64,000 nucleotides of DNA from Notospermus geniculatus (GCA_002633025.1 NMRB01000015.1:477150-541149); one strand, 5' to 3'. Shown: positions 35,301 to 46,685, numbered from the stretch's first letter. The notes: generated by a model not told the origin, from the sequence alone. Program-made: numbers and translations.

Positions 35301-37194
35301 CAATTTTTTACATAATGCGAGAATTATTACCCAGAGAGAGAATCGTTGGTAATCTCAATGGAATGAATTGGATCAATTTTCCAGCTTGTTGACAAACCTC
35401 TCAAGTTGTTGATCCAGCCATTGGCAAACACAATAAAAGCTCTAATGAGGCAAGAATTCTTGGCCACTTCAATGTAAAGAGTGCTAGCACTGGGTCATTA
35501 CAACCAATTATTTTCACTTTTGGTGTAAGTATTTTTAAGCATGATATGTCACAAAAACGGAAAAAAAGATTCTCCCTGTTAAATGACTCACTAAAATATG
35601 GTAGACCAACAGTAAAAGAAGTTTAAAAAAATACTGCCCAGGTCTGCCAGTGATGTGGGATGCTTTTTTCAGATCAATCACCTCCAGAGAAGACCATTTT
35701 GAGGTCCACCAAACTTGAACTGTAAAAAAGCCCCCAAAATACAAAATACTAGTAGATCCTACAGTCATAGAAGAGGGCCATGCCAGGGGCCTCCACCCAC
35801 CACCAATATTTCAACTTTACTCTTGTTGAAATCACGGCATCAGTGTTGAATGCAGATGACCAATTTCATGTTATTCTTTGGTCTTCTGGAAGCTCAGGGG
35901 TGACAGCAGTGACTAACTTTGTCATTTATGGATTGAGGAAAGGATTCTTCCTTGATATCACAGGCCTTTATATTCCCTAATTTGGGCTTCTGTTTACGGT
36001 GGTATTGGGCCAAAGGCCCCATCAGAGCGCTGAAGGCGCGATCGGGAGGAGCGCGAGGGGGGGGTGTCCCCCATGTTAGAAAATTTTTTGAAAATAGAGG
36101 ATAAAAGACGCCATTTCCAGGCATCTGAGATTCCCATTTAAATGTAAAACAAGACTCAAATTTGGGCGCCCTTAATTTGGGCTCCGACGTTAAACGTCGT
36201 TAATTTGGGGGAATATAAAGGCCTGTATCACACAGAGTTGACAACATTGACAACAATAATTGGAACATAATCATCATGCAATTTCTAACAAAGGTACAAC
36301 ATTCACCATCTTTCTATGTTACCTGCTCATATCCTTTCTGTCATTGTCAAGCAGCAAAAAGTAGAAAGACAAAGAATAAAAGACAACCCATTTTGAGTCC
36401 ACCAGTCCCAACTAATTCTGTGTCCACTTGTCCACATCAAAATTCATGCCCACTCTATTTTGTTCCCTACCTATAGGACAAATCATTCCAAGTCCATGTC
36501 CTCATCAACAAATCAATCTAATTTCATTCCATTCCATCCACTTGCACCTTAGGACAATCATTCTGCCTTCACTTACACCTTAGTAGAATTCATTCCACGT
36601 TCGCTTGCACCTTAGTACAATTCATTCCACCTTCACTTTTGCACCTTAGGACAATTCATTCCACCTTCACTTGCACCTCAGGATTCATTCTACCCCACCT
36701 GCACCTTAGTACAATTCATTTCACCTCTATTTGCACCATAGGATAATCCATTCCATCTCCATTTGCACCCTAGGACAATTCATTCCACCTATTTTGAACC
36801 TTAGGACAATTCATTCCACCTCCAGGTGCAATACCCCCATGATCCCAGCAAGAAAGTGTAAGATTCAATAACTCACCTCCATTCTGGCTCGAAGCCTTGA
36901 CCGCCATCTTATCCAATCCACCTTCGTTACTCGCGTTCCTTTCCCGCCATTATACAAGAAGTGCTTTAACTCTTCTTGAATGATTCGTTTTACAGCCGCA
37001 GGCCCCTGATCGTTATAGGCCTCGACAAGTTTTCCTCCACGACTTAGATCCATGTACTTGTACATAGGATTCTCTGCTGCTTCCTTGTTTTGTTGCTTCC
37101 ATGCCGTGTCATTGTTGACGATATCCCTCGTCCACGGCAGACGACAGGAACAAAGACAACCAGGTGACGTACATTTACACAACATAGTGCCCAT
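23304..37194 (-). CDS. TRPV-family cation channel (Nanchung/OSM-9-like)
   Basis: A six-helix cation channel with N-terminal ankyrin repeats. In other invertebrates such channels serve mechanosensory and chemosensory cilia. Exons on the - strand: 37194-36877, 33426-33183, 32089-31928, 31534-31380, 29148-29005, 28839-28758, 28522-28407, 28193-28074, 27920-27813, 27586-27435, 26138-26029, 25575-25469, 24097-24006 and about 24001-23304. All junction phases agree except at the n (24005). The N-terminus is Cys-rich ([17 protein letters not shown]). Ankyrin repeats include [40 protein letters not shown] and [11 protein letters not shown]. Next come the pre-S1 segment [16 protein letters not shown]1 ([15 protein letters not shown]), the S3-S4 region, S5, the pore helix and filter [13 protein letters not shown], and S6 ([16 protein letters not shown]). 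The sequence breaks at the n within S6, and the region that should follow is missing. The last exon is a charged 230-residue tail. Confidence 0.9.
24473..24671. mobile_element. MITE with TACTGTAAAGCA ends
   Basis: The terminal inverted repeats start TACTGTAAAGCAGG and end CTTGCTTTACAGTA. The interior has repeated (T)TTCGCG and CGCGAAA pieces. A TA target is possible at each edge. It lies in a TRPV intron. Confidence 0.65.
25173..25199 (-). CDS. Candidate 27-base microexon in the TRPV pore region
   Basis: Between a pyrimidine-rich acceptor (ttctttgactttag) and a gtgaac donor lies a 27-base open segment reading MAKGDMGIK. The exon before it ends in phase 0 and the one after starts in phase 0, so inclusion would insert nine residues between the filter exon (ending GEFK) and the S6 exon (starting YDEFGY). 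The channel is complete without it. Supported only by splice-like borders and phase. Confidence 0.3.
25635..25872. repeat. Minisatellite, about 20-base unit
   Basis: Imperfect copies of GTGAAACAGACTCTAACTT run for about 240 bases in the intron next to the TRPV pore exon. Copies vary in length, with several truncated. Confidence 0.75.
26029..26138 (-). CDS. TRPV S5 exon, version a
   Basis: A 110-bp exon entering in phase 2 and leaving in phase 1. It reads [13 protein letters not shown]...[19 protein letters not shown], the S4-S5 linker and S5 helix of a TRPV channel. The acceptor is ctgttgtag and the donor gtgagt. GPFVTMIY is the typical TRPV linker motif. Confidence 0.85.
26199..26244. repeat. 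Perfect-stem hairpin
   Basis: CATGGAGGTATAAAATAAT is followed after a few bases by ATTATTTTATACCGCCATG. It sits just upstream (in gene sense) of S5 exon version a, in the intron separating it from version b. Confidence 0.6.
26762..26871 (-). CDS. TRPV S5 exon, version b (probable alternative)
   Basis: Also 110 bp, with the same entry and exit phases as 26029-26138. It reads [20 protein letters not shown] and continues [15 protein letters not shown], alignable without gaps to version a. The acceptor is aatttcag and the donor gtaggg (weaker than version a). Including both exons would keep neither frame nor topology, so mutually exclusive splicing is the natural reading. It differs at the linker glycine-proline and through the S5 helix. 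Confidence 0.75.
27205..27296 (-). pseudogene. Possible degraded third copy of the S5 exon
   Basis: One frame reads [19 protein letters not shown], resembling [14 protein letters not shown] of version b, and the neighbouring frame reads [10 protein letters not shown], resembling VVIFYEMLL. Joining them needs a one-base frameshift, and the in-phase frame has a stop. It may be a dead exon, or a sequencing error in a live one. Confidence 0.35.
28269..28400 (+). mobile_element. Truncated tRNA-derived SINE
   Basis: It has an A-box-like GTGGTCCAGCGGCTAGGG and a B box GGTTCAAATCC, followed by GTGTGAGACATTG, which resembles the body start of the SINE at 21094 (GCGTGAGACTTTG). It lies antisense to TRPV in an intron and ends near the next exon. 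Confidence 0.6.
31605..31735. repeat. Short tandem repeat, about 42-base unit
   Basis: Three imperfect copies of AAGTGGCATGACTGAGGCTAA plus an AT-rich half with GAATATTCC. Located in a TRPV intron. Confidence 0.65.
32191..32457. mobile_element. PIF/Harbinger-like MITE
   Basis: The left end GGCTGCATACACACTGCAAG and the reverse-complemented right end GGCCGCGTACACACGGGAAG are inverted repeats, and the similarity continues through GCGAAATxGCGAAG. TAA borders each side, fitting a three-base TWA target. There is no ORF. It lies in the TRPV intron between the first ankyrin exons. Confidence 0.65.
34135..34340. repeat. ATCATGACATCAG tandem repeat
   Basis: About a dozen imperfect copies of a 15-16-base unit (ATCATGACATCAGATC and variants), in the long first intron of TRPV. 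Confidence 0.8.
35961..36226. mobile_element. MITE with CAGGCCTTTATATTCCC ends
   Basis: CAGGCCTTTATATTCCC at the left is matched by GGGAATATAAAGGCCTG at the right. TATCA flanks both sides, a likely five-base target duplication. TAATTTGGG follows inside both ends. In a TRPV intron. Confidence 0.7.
36525..36830. repeat. Minisatellite, about 38-40-base unit
   Basis: Repeated TTGCACCTTAGGACAATTCA plus TTCCACCTTCAC, about eight imperfect copies, just downstream of the first TRPV coding exon. Confidence 0.8.
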
Positions 37195-38268
37195 GGTTTA
37201 AAGCTGACACGAATTTAAAGCTGCCTCTTGTTCTTATGTCACATGAGTAGAGGTAGGGTCCAGAAACAAAGTCCCACACTGCATGATTTTCATTTCCAAA
37301 TTCCAGTGAGATATTTACGAAAAAACCTGGAAAAATAAAGGGAAGTGAGTCAAACTATGAACGAGCAGAAAGATAGACAGCTCAAGGTAGAAAGCCGCAA
37401 TTCAGAAAGAAAAATTCTTTCACAAGATGCCACAGCTAATAACAAGAGGTCCATCGAGCCTACTTCTCAGCTGCCAAACCTGAAATAACCAGCAAGAATA
37501 ACTCAGAACTGAGAGTTCTCAAGATCATACCCCTATATGGAAATGAAATTAAGTTCAGTCTCACACTCCATGTAGGCCTAATTCCTTATCAGCCATTAAA
37601 CATAGAAGCCTACTTAGGCTAAAATTACTTTAATTCTCTTAATTGTGTTGTGAATTGTTATGTATGGGTCATTAGCTCGGCGGGCCTACGTGTATAGCCT
37701 ATAAGCTTCACTCTGCTTTGTAGGCCATTAGCTAACTTTCCAATGAATACTCCCACATGTCTGAACTGAGGCTTGGACCCTACCCGACGGGTATAGGCAG
37801 AGGCGGATGGGCGGGGGGGGGGGGCGCACTTTGCGCCCCTCCATAACGCAAAAGTAGGCCACATTTACCGGGGATTTTACTAGGACTAGGATTAGCATCT
37901 TCAGATTGGGCTAGCTACTCTTTATAATGCAATGCCATAGACTACCCCATCCCCTTTACCGTATCCGCACCGACCGCCCTGTCCTGATACGATATGGGGA
38001 GTCCGCTAATAAGAAACGGTACCGAAAAAAGAAAAGAGCGATCTGGTAATACAAGAATATCTCGATAAATGTTCGTCTTACCTCTGATAACCAGAATCAA
38101 ATCTTCCGTTGTTATCGCATCAGCGCTTAGTTCCCACTACGGAGACGCGGGAAAACGAGCCGAGCACGCCTTGCCGCGTCAAACCTCGTCTCCAGGTGTG
38201 TAAAGCCAGCACGGTAGGCGCGAAACATCTGAGTGTTACAACGCCTTTGATTTGTTTACACCGGCAAT
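37195..38268. promoter_or_regulatory. Divergent spacer between TRPV and LTA4H
   Basis: Start codons of the two genes are 1.07 kb apart and face away from each other. The spacer holds a run of more than ten G near 37810 and the likely 5' UTRs of both genes. A bidirectional promoter is possible but no element was identified. Confidence 0.35.
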
Positions 38269-41200
38269 ATGGCCGTCGCCTTGAGTCCTGGGGACCCTTG
38301 CTCCTTTTCTAGGCCTGAAATATGCGCCGTAACTGGTCTTCACTTGAACCTGTCGATTGATTTTGAATCTAAAACATTGGGAGGAAGTGTTGATATAACT
38401 GTCACGAAGGACGCGGGTGCAGGTGATGCAGAAAATACAGTGGTAAATCACTCATTCTCCGATTCTTTCTCACTTTACTTTCAGCATGTTCAGTTTCACT
38501 TTCACTTTTTGCTTTTTTGGTGCAGTGTCAGTGACACAGTGTTCACTGCATTGTGGATGTAGGCCTAGGTAAGGTAGGGGCCTAGGTACTTCCGTTCTAG
38601 GCCTAACTAGGCTAGCTAGTACCCCTTTCACTTCTGAATAAAAGTGATCCTTGTGACAGATCCCAGTCAGATGAGGATGATGCCAGTTGGCCTAGGCCTA
38701 AAGGGGCCTAACCATGCTAACCTAGGCCTAGGCCTAGCCTAGATGTTTTTTATTGACTTTTTTGGGGCCATGGCTTCTGCCAGGCGAGGGACAGATCAGA
38801 TGCTGCTGCTAGGCTAGACCTACCGTTTTTAGGCCATCAATTTATCAAATCGGTATCACAACTTCATCATACCGGGGGTACATTGTAATTCTTACTTTCC
38901 AGATTTTGGATACCAGAGATTTGAATATCAGCCGGGTATATGAAAAAATCTCAGGACAAGACTTGAAGTATTCTGTTGGTGATCCATTCCTTTCTCTTGG
39001 TGCTAAGGTAGAAGTTCAGTTGCCTACAATCAAAGATGGAATGTAAGATAATGTTCTTTGTATGGTGTCTCTAAAAACAGCCGTTCTGCTTTTCACTTTT
39101 CAGTGATTGGACTGTCTTAGAATGATTTGATTAATGTTTCCCTTGCAGATGACCTGAAAGAAACTTCTCAGTCTCACAGGCTGCTCACTACTTGGTAGTG
39201 CCTGTGGTTGTTCACCAATGTCACTTTATTTACTATGTTAATTAATGGCTAAACAACTTTTTTTCAGTGCTACTATAACCATTGACTATGAAACGTCTCC
39301 ATCCTGTACTGCTCTTCAATGGCTCAAGCCAGAACAGACTGCAGGAAAGCAGCAGCCATATCTGTTCAGTCAGTGTCAAGCTATACACGCCCGGAGCCTG
39401 GTCCCTTGTCAGGATACTCCTGGGGTCAAGTTTCCATACACAGCAACGGTAAGTTGACTGATAGAAAACAGATGAAAATCCTACTAAATGAGCCTGAAAT
39501 AAGTGTGGTATCTCAAAAAAACAAATGGGAAGACATTTTCATGAATCAAATGCACAAAGTCGACTAGAAGTAATAAACTTGCTAGTACTTTAACCAAGCA
39601 GCCTCAAGCCCAAACCATGGAGAGTTTCATTGTAGGACTAGGAGTCAATTGAATGGTTTTCTTACAGATCACTGCTCCTAAAGAAATACAAGTTCTGATG
39701 AGTGCCTTAAAAGATGACAATGTGGAATTGTCTAAGGACGGTACGAAAAAGATCCACCGATTCAAGCAGCAAGTGTGCATTCCAAGTTACCTAATAGCAA
39801 TTGTTGCGGGAGCTTTGGAGTCGAGGTAAGAGATTTACATGAAAAGAAGTTGATGCTAAAGTGCTGTACATGTATTTCCCAATACAACGTCCTCCTCTCC
39901 TAAACTTAGAGTATTGTTGAGTTCCTTGAAGTATAAATGTACTAGAGATCTCATGCCTTATGGCAGAATTGTGATTCTAGAATCTTTCACTATTCCTTTC
40001 TTATGGTTACCTCTTACTATTACCTCTTGTGCATTTCAGAGAAATTGGTCCCAGAACCAAAGTCTGGTCAGAGAAGGAATTCGTGGATAAAGCTGCTTAT
40101 GAATTTGCTGAGGTAAGATCTCAGTTGTGTGATCAGCTTGGAGATCTCGGGCGAAGGGGACCATGTCATATGATGTCATAATGCTGTATTTTCCTGTATG
40201 ATTTCAGACAGAATCAATGCTCAAAACAGCTGAAGATCTTCTTGGACCTTATGTATGGGGCAGATACGACCTACTTGTGCTTCCTCCATCTTTTCCATAC
40301 GGAGGGATGGAAAACCCTTGTCTTACGTTTGTGACACCAACATTATTGGTGAGTGCTTGGCTCACTTTCTTTCACCATGGCTGGCGAGTAGTGTGCTCAC
40401 CTGAATTCTCATGTTATGAGACTGGGATCCTTCATCATGATGAACAAGATTCGTTCAAAACTTTTTGACTTTTGCTATGTGGAAACAAAGGAATCTCTTC
40501 CCAGTCCCACTCCCAGTGCTTGAACAGTATCTGCTGATTCTTTGTAGGCCGGTGATCGATCCCTGGCTGATGTTGTAGCCCATGAGATCAGTCATAGTTG
40601 GACAGGGAACCTTGTCACGAACAAGAACTGGGAACATTTCTGGTGAGTATGAAGTTGATTGAGACGATAGGGTTGCTGAGTTTGCTTCGATTGTTCATCT
40701 GTCCTTAAGTGGTCAAAAGTTGTGTAGATCTCAGTTGGCTATTCTCATTATTTGTTCCTCTCAATTGAGTTCTGATCCGGCAAAATTTTGTGCAGTTGCA
40801 GAGGGTGACATAATACATCTTCACATCAAATTCAACAATGTCAAATAGCCACGAAATGTCACATCAGAAAAGATTACATCTTACAAATCACAATACAAGT
40901 TTTTGCCATCTTTGTTCAGGCTAAATGAGGGCCATACTCAGTTCGTAGAAAGAAAAATAATTGGCCGCTTACACGGAGAAAATCACCGCCATTTTTCTGC
41001 CATCGATGGCTGGAATGACATTAAAGAGGAAGTAAGTGAATCTGTGTATCCTCCTGGTCCCCTGTTCCTTTCAAATAGGACTGGCTGAGATGAACATGCA
41101 TCAGTGGAACTAGGCCAGTCCAACTTGAACAGACAGGGGGCCTAAATTAACCCCTTGTTATCGTAATTCATCCTCACATTAACCAGCATGGGTGATGTTT

Positions 41201-43139
41201 TGTTTAGGCTGAATGAAGGTCACACTGTCTTTGTTGAACGAAAGATTCTGGGACGGTTGCACGGAGAAGCACATCGTCATTTTTCTGCCATTAATCGTTG
41301 GAAAGATCTATTAGATGAAGTAAGTTGGTAGGTGTTCGTGTACAGTACTGAACTTCATCTTCCCAGATTCGGGGCGAGATCCATGACTTGCTGAACACTT
41401 TATGTTAAAGATTTGTTTAAAGTGGCTGATTCACAGAAACACATTCTTTTGGAGCCATAATTTCGGGAACCATGTGCATGATGGAGTGAGCAGATGTAGT
41501 GCCTCCTTTTCTGTGTCCCCCATTGGCGGGCCTACTTCTGTTATGAAGTTTAACCTGGTTTGGACTATGAATTGGTAAAAGTCTCCTTCTTTTCCAGGTT
41601 AATCGCCGTGGTGACGATAGTCCAATGACCCAATTGGTGCCTGATTTAAAAGGTGTCGACCCAGATGATGCCTTCTCAGTTGTGCCTTACGAGAAAGGCT
41701 CAAACTTGCTCTTTTATTTGGAGCAAAAAGTTGGTGGTGCTGGTAAGTAGACCAGGGAACATTTGGTTGTCAGTGATTCTAGAAACGGCCCACACTTGGT
41801 GGTCATAGACTGAATCCTTACAAAGGCCCATTTCTCACAGCATTGCTGTTGGCTTTCTAAAACAGGTGTCCACCCTCCATACTCTATAACAAGAGCTCTT
41901 TGCTGTCATCCTTTATGAATGATATCATTGTAGGCCTTGTTTCTCTGATTTCAGATGTTTTTGAACCATTCCTCCGTGCTTACATTGAAAAGTTCAAGTA
42001 CAGATCTTTGACATCTGAAGAGTGGAAGAACTTTCTTTACTCTTACTTCAAAGATAAGGTATGGTTGGATTTCTGCACCTGGGTGATGAAAATGAGACAC
42101 AGATCTTTGGAAACTAGTACTCAGCTGCTCACAGAAATTAAACCATGGATCCCCAGAACTGATGGAAACTATGTTAGGCCTTTAGCCTTACACGTTTTAC
42201 CATGATTATCTTGCAGGTGGAAGCTGGTGTGTTCAATGATGTTGATTGGGAGGCGTGGTTCCATGGTACTGGGATGCCCCCACTGAAACCGAAGTAAGTT
42301 GCTGCATTTTGAAGCTCATGAACAATTTTGTGACTGAGATTGAGAAGCAATTTTTCCTTCGTAAGTCTGTTCAAAATGTCATCAATTCATGGTGGATTCC
42401 CTTTTCCAGTTATGACACATCCTTGGCTGATGTTTGCACTGCTCTCTGCTTTCGATGGACTGATGCCAGTGATGACAATCTAGATCAGTTCCTCCATTCA
42501 GACATTGCAGGAATGTCTTCCAAACAAGTCACAGAATTCCTGTCTCAGCTCCTGACTCAGGTAAGCGAGGAGAAAACACAGAAGGAGTACCGTCATCATT
42601 GCACTTCCACGCTGGGAGAGGCTCTTTCTGTTACCTTTGATGGATAACAGGACTGTCTTCTTTATTCCAGCCGGCATTATCACACCCCAAAATCTTGAAG
42701 ATGAAGGACGTGTACAAGTTGGATGAAATCAACAACTCAGAAATCAAATTCAGATGGTTACGACTTTGCCTAAAAGCTCATCACTTGGATGCCATTGCTC
42801 CGGCAATACAAATGGTGACAGATCAAGGCCGTATGAAGTTCACGAGACCATTATACAGGTAAATATAGATCAGTCCTTCCCTAAGAACTTTTCGGACTGC
42901 CATCCCTTCAAATGATGAGATGTAAATGAAGGAATTTTGATCCAGACCTTTTGATAACCCCACCATACCAAAAATGAGTTACGCTAACAATTTCCACTTG
43001 CAGGGATCTGTACGCTTGGGATGCTTCCAGGAAAATGGCGGTCGAGAATTACAAGCTTCATTGTCATGAGATGCATAGTATCTGTTCTGAGATGGTCGGC
43101 AAAGATTTACAAATCAAAGAATCAGCTAAAATGGAGTAG
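38269..43139 (+). CDS. LTA4H: Leukotriene A4 hydrolase / aminopeptidase (M1 family)
   Basis: A zinc enzyme that hydrolyses the epoxide leukotriene A4 and also trims short peptides. Fourteen coding exons: 38269-38442, 38903-39042, 39268-39448, 39668-39825, 40040-40112, 40208-40348, 40548-40642, then either 40920-41031 or 41208-41319, then 41598-41742, 41955-42058, 42217-42293, 42410-42560, 42671-42858 and 43004-43139. Using one of the alternative pair gives 624 residues with every phase correct, close to the human enzyme. Visible motifs: [20 protein letters not shown], the GGMEN exopeptidase motif, HEISHSW (zinc site HExxH), NEGHT with the third zinc ligand, VPYEKG with the proton-donor tyrosine, and GRMKFTRP with the carboxylate-binding Arg and Lys. 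By my alignment, the position of human Tyr378 is Phe here (DDAFSVVPY). Polyadenylation signals lie near 43697. Cytosolic, no signal peptide. Confidence 0.93.
40920..41031 (+). CDS. LTA4H: LTA4H zinc-ligand exon, version a
   Basis: A 112-bp exon entering in phase 2 and leaving in phase 0, reading [19 protein letters not shown] then [18 protein letters not shown]. It contains the Glu of NEGHT that completes the zinc site. Good acceptor (tttgttcag) and donor (gtaagt). Confidence 0.85.
41208..41319 (+). CDS. LTA4H: LTA4H zinc-ligand exon, version b
   Basis: Also 112 bp with the same phases, reading [19 protein letters not shown] then [18 protein letters not shown]. It keeps the zinc ligand. Good acceptor (ttttgtttag) and donor (gtaagt). 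Val after NEGHT matches the human enzyme (GHTV), whereas version a has Gln. The two exons are 176 bp apart. Using both would duplicate the zinc ligand segment and shift the frame, so they should be mutually exclusive. Confidence 0.85.
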
Positions 43140-44928
43140 TTGGCAAGAAGTTGGGGCCTCCAGAACTGGTTTCTGCTATGCAGAAATTTCCTCAGCTATA
43201 GAGCCTGATTTGAGGACTTCTGGGATAGTGCTTTGAGCTCATAGATGTGAACTACTACATGATTAATTAACGATGGATTACAAAGAATATGGCAGTTTCT
43301 TTATTAACACATGAGCATTTTCTCGTGTGAGATAGCTCTTCGGAAACTCAGGTGGCGCGCGCGCCTGTGGCCATCCGGAACGCCTCTGCCCGGCGCCTCT
43401 GTCCTGGATGGGGATGTAGTTTCCTTGAAGGTTACGAGTGCTCAAATCTCCCTCCAATTCTGTTACAAGTATATTGATTGCAAGTCTAGGTTGTGTTCTC
43501 GTGAATTGGATGGTGCTTGCGTTTTGAGTATCACTTCAATTTTCCCTCCGATTGTAACTTATCAGCTGTTAAATTACACCGCAGTTTTCTTTGTCTTCAA
43601 TCAGAATTGAAGACACAGTGTACCGTTCTATGTTGTATCTATCATACATGAGTATTTATCAGAGAATTGACAGTAGGGAACAGATGATCATATGAAATAA
43701 AATTTCAGAAATAAAAATGAGTTGAGGTTGTTAATCTGTTTCAGTTGCTGAGTTGAGATGGTGAACAACTGGAATTTGAAGTGGTGTTGGCAATTACACC
43801 CATTCCAACCCCCTCAATGACATGACCGAATGATGAAGAGTAGCTTTTTTATCGAACCACAATGGAGACAGGAGCATACGCAGAAACAATCCCAGTACAT
43901 GTATTTAAGTGCCCTCGTACATCAAAATAAACAATGACACCAATACCCCAGCGTACTCCAAAATACCAGTTATTGGGCTGTGCGTGGTATAATTATTGCG
44001 TAAATAACAATTTGAACTGGTACATGTAGTATAATTGACTCGTAACTGAATTCTGGATGCGCTTTGGGTCATGATGTCATCCTGGACCCCTGGCTGCAGT
44101 GAAAATCTGAAGTGTCTCAATCCTCCTGAGGTTATTGGTTCAAAACCCAATTAGGTGTATTCATGTTGACTGGGCAAATTTCCTTGGGCTCTGGTTTCCT
44201 CCTGCATACATTCAGTTAGGCATCATTGTCTATGGAACCAATCGTGCTCTTCAATGTATTCAGCCCTCATTTCAAGAGATTAGTGTGTAGATTTCACACT
44301 GAGACCAATAGGAACAAGGTTGGTAAAAAGTACCACTTCAAAATCATTCTGATCATAGTGACATTCAGAAATTATCCGACCCAAATATCTAATGGGAAGA
44401 AAATGACCAATTACATTGCTCTTTACTTGAAACTCCATCAGTAGAACTGTGACAATTCGTCAGAAAGACAAAGAGTTTCCAGCTTGGTGGGAGTGATTTT
44501 TGTTTCGAAGCAATTCACAGAGATTCCACGGTGAGTGTGATTTCAGTTTTCACTCTATTTTGGGGACATTTAAATTTCAAAATTATCAGCTGAAAATGGC
44601 CTGATGTGCTGCATACCCAAATTATTTCCTTCTGGGTCAAAGATATGAGGGACCATCGACTGGGTGAACCATGCAAGAGGGCAGATTAAGCTGATAGCTG
44701 AGGGTGGGGCACTAAATTGAACAGCTCAAAGTTTGTTGAAGACTCTTTTCCTTCACTGTATTTTGAAACACACTGAATGCCACTTTGTAATGGCCATACT
44801 GCAGAGGCAATGAGATGTTTCAGTCCAAAATAATATGCAGTCCATTTTTTCTGGTGTTGGAAAAACAATACTTACAGCATATAGAGCTCTCTTTTTCACA
44901 GATTCAAGACTTACACAAGATAAACACA
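43140..44928. other. Spacer between LTA4H and the Ig-FN3 gene
   Basis: It contains the LTA4H 3' UTR with AATAAA near 43697 and 43710 and a short GC-rich patch near 43353. No gene is supported. A possible 5' UTR exon of the next gene may start near 44902 after a cag. Confidence 0.5.
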
Positions 44929-46685
44929 ATGTTGCAGTGCCTTCTTCTTGTGCTGATCCTGCAGCTTGTCTCATTGAATGGTAAGTCAACTCCGGGAGAG
45001 GGAGTCAAAATAATGCTGCTTTGATGACCCGTGAACAACTAGGTCTGTTGTTGGCACTTGCAGTGTGCTCTCACTGGCAGAGTCAACACTTGGCTGACAG
45101 AAAGGGCATTGTTCAAAACATGTCAGTTAAATGACCATGCAACACGCGAAGGGACATTTGATGTGTGATGAAAAACAAGGGTACCATGTCATTCTTTGTG
45201 GGTTAGATGTACCCAGGAAAGAAGTTTGCCATCAGCTGATGCGCAGTTTCCTGAAGCAATCACAACTCATGAAAGTGGGAAACAATTTTTTCTGTGGCCT
45301 AATCATCAGTGGTCACATTCGGTTCATGTAAATGATGATATCTTCACTGTTGTTATGTCCATTTATATCATGATTATGTGACAGTCATGATAGTCAATTA
45401 AGGTCACAACGCAAGAACAGGAGCCAATCATTAGGATCTTGATTTCCACACGATTCAGAGTAATTTCTATAATGATTCTGGTATTTCATGAAGTCATTTA
45501 TTATGATTGTTAGAATTATAGCGATGACGATGGAGTTACGGTCCTAATGACCTACAAATGGCAAATATCAACTGCACATAAAGCACGAGTCAGACTGTCA
45601 ACTTGCCAGATAAGTGCAATCCTAACCTACAAAATGTAATGTCCGTCACTGAAGACAACTGACCTAAATTGCTCTCCTAATTTAAGAAACTCTGTGGTAC
45701 AGATGCAATCTCAACTAGCTTTGTCCTCTTCCCAATCTGGCCTCGAACTTCAGTGGGAATCAGAGCCTAACACTTGATGACAACCAACAAGAGACTGAGC
45801 AACTGAAGTGATCTGCCGCATTCCAGTTTCACTATGTTTTTCTGGACACTTGATCCCAAGACTTAGTCCAGCCCTCTTGCTAACTATTCAACATCTTCAC
45901 TCCTGAAAGTGAGGTGTCTTAACAACTTTTAATTCATTCTTTCAGTTGTTTCTTCTATTGACAACCACGTCTTCATCAAAGGCCAAGAGGGTGCAAGTGT
46001 GACACTACCATGTCAGGCACAGGAAAATCCAGAAAATTTTGCTGCGGGCAAAGTTGAGTGGACAAAAGAAGATAAGGACTTGAACAGTGATGGACGTTTT
46101 GAGGTTCTGCCGGGTCATCAACTGAGGATAAGTAACGTTAAGAAGGAAGATGCTGGGGAGTACAAGTGTAAAATCATCGCTGGGGATGAGGAGGCCTCTC
46201 AGCACAGCTTACTAAGTGTTCGAGGTGAGTGGGATAGTCTGCTGGTCCAGTACTGTATTTTCAGATAGTGAGAGTGTAGTATCTGATATCAACATGATGG
46301 ACTTACAAGCAACCGATGCTAGAGAACCCCACTCTTAAATCCAGATTTAACTGAGGATGTTTTCTCACTTCCAGGTTATCCTGACCCACCCGTTGATGTC
46401 AAAGTTGACTGCACAACCAAAGCCGACGAGCATACGGCCATCCTCACCTGGGACATAAATCCAGTTGATTTCAAGGCCAAGAATCGCATGAGGAGGTACA
46501 AAATTCGTGTCATCAACAAACTGAATCCACAAGCTCGACAAACTCTCTACCAAGGGGCCGATTTCGAAACAAAGAAATTCATAAAACTTGCCCCAGGTGC
46601 GACGTATACGTTCCAGGTTTCTGCAGTCAATGAGGAAGGTCCAAGTTTGGCGACCAAATCCAAGAATGATTGTCAATTTGCCTGA
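44929..46685 (+). CDS. Small secreted Ig-FN3 domain protein
   Basis: Three exons: 44929-44980, 45946-46224 and 46375-46685, with matching phases; 213 residues. Exon 1 is a signal peptide (MLQCLLLVLILQLVSLNG). Exon 2 is one immunoglobulin domain with the paired cysteines (VTLPC and YKCKI), the core Trp (VEWTKED) and the DAGEY motif, as in I-set domains. Exon 3 is one fibronectin type III domain, with PDPPVDVKV at its start, LTWD, and GATYTFQVSAVNEEG at its end. It stops directly after the FN3 domain with no membrane segment, so it is probably secreted. One domain per exon is the classic layout. I do not recognise an orthologue; it could be an adhesion or immune-type binding protein. Confidence 0.82.

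Noticed and set aside
36470-36830. CRISPR-like array
   Set aside because: A degenerate minisatellite in an animal intron, without unique spacers.
43311-43610. 99-codon ORF after LTA4H
   Set aside because: Lies in the probable LTA4H 3' UTR and has no domain.
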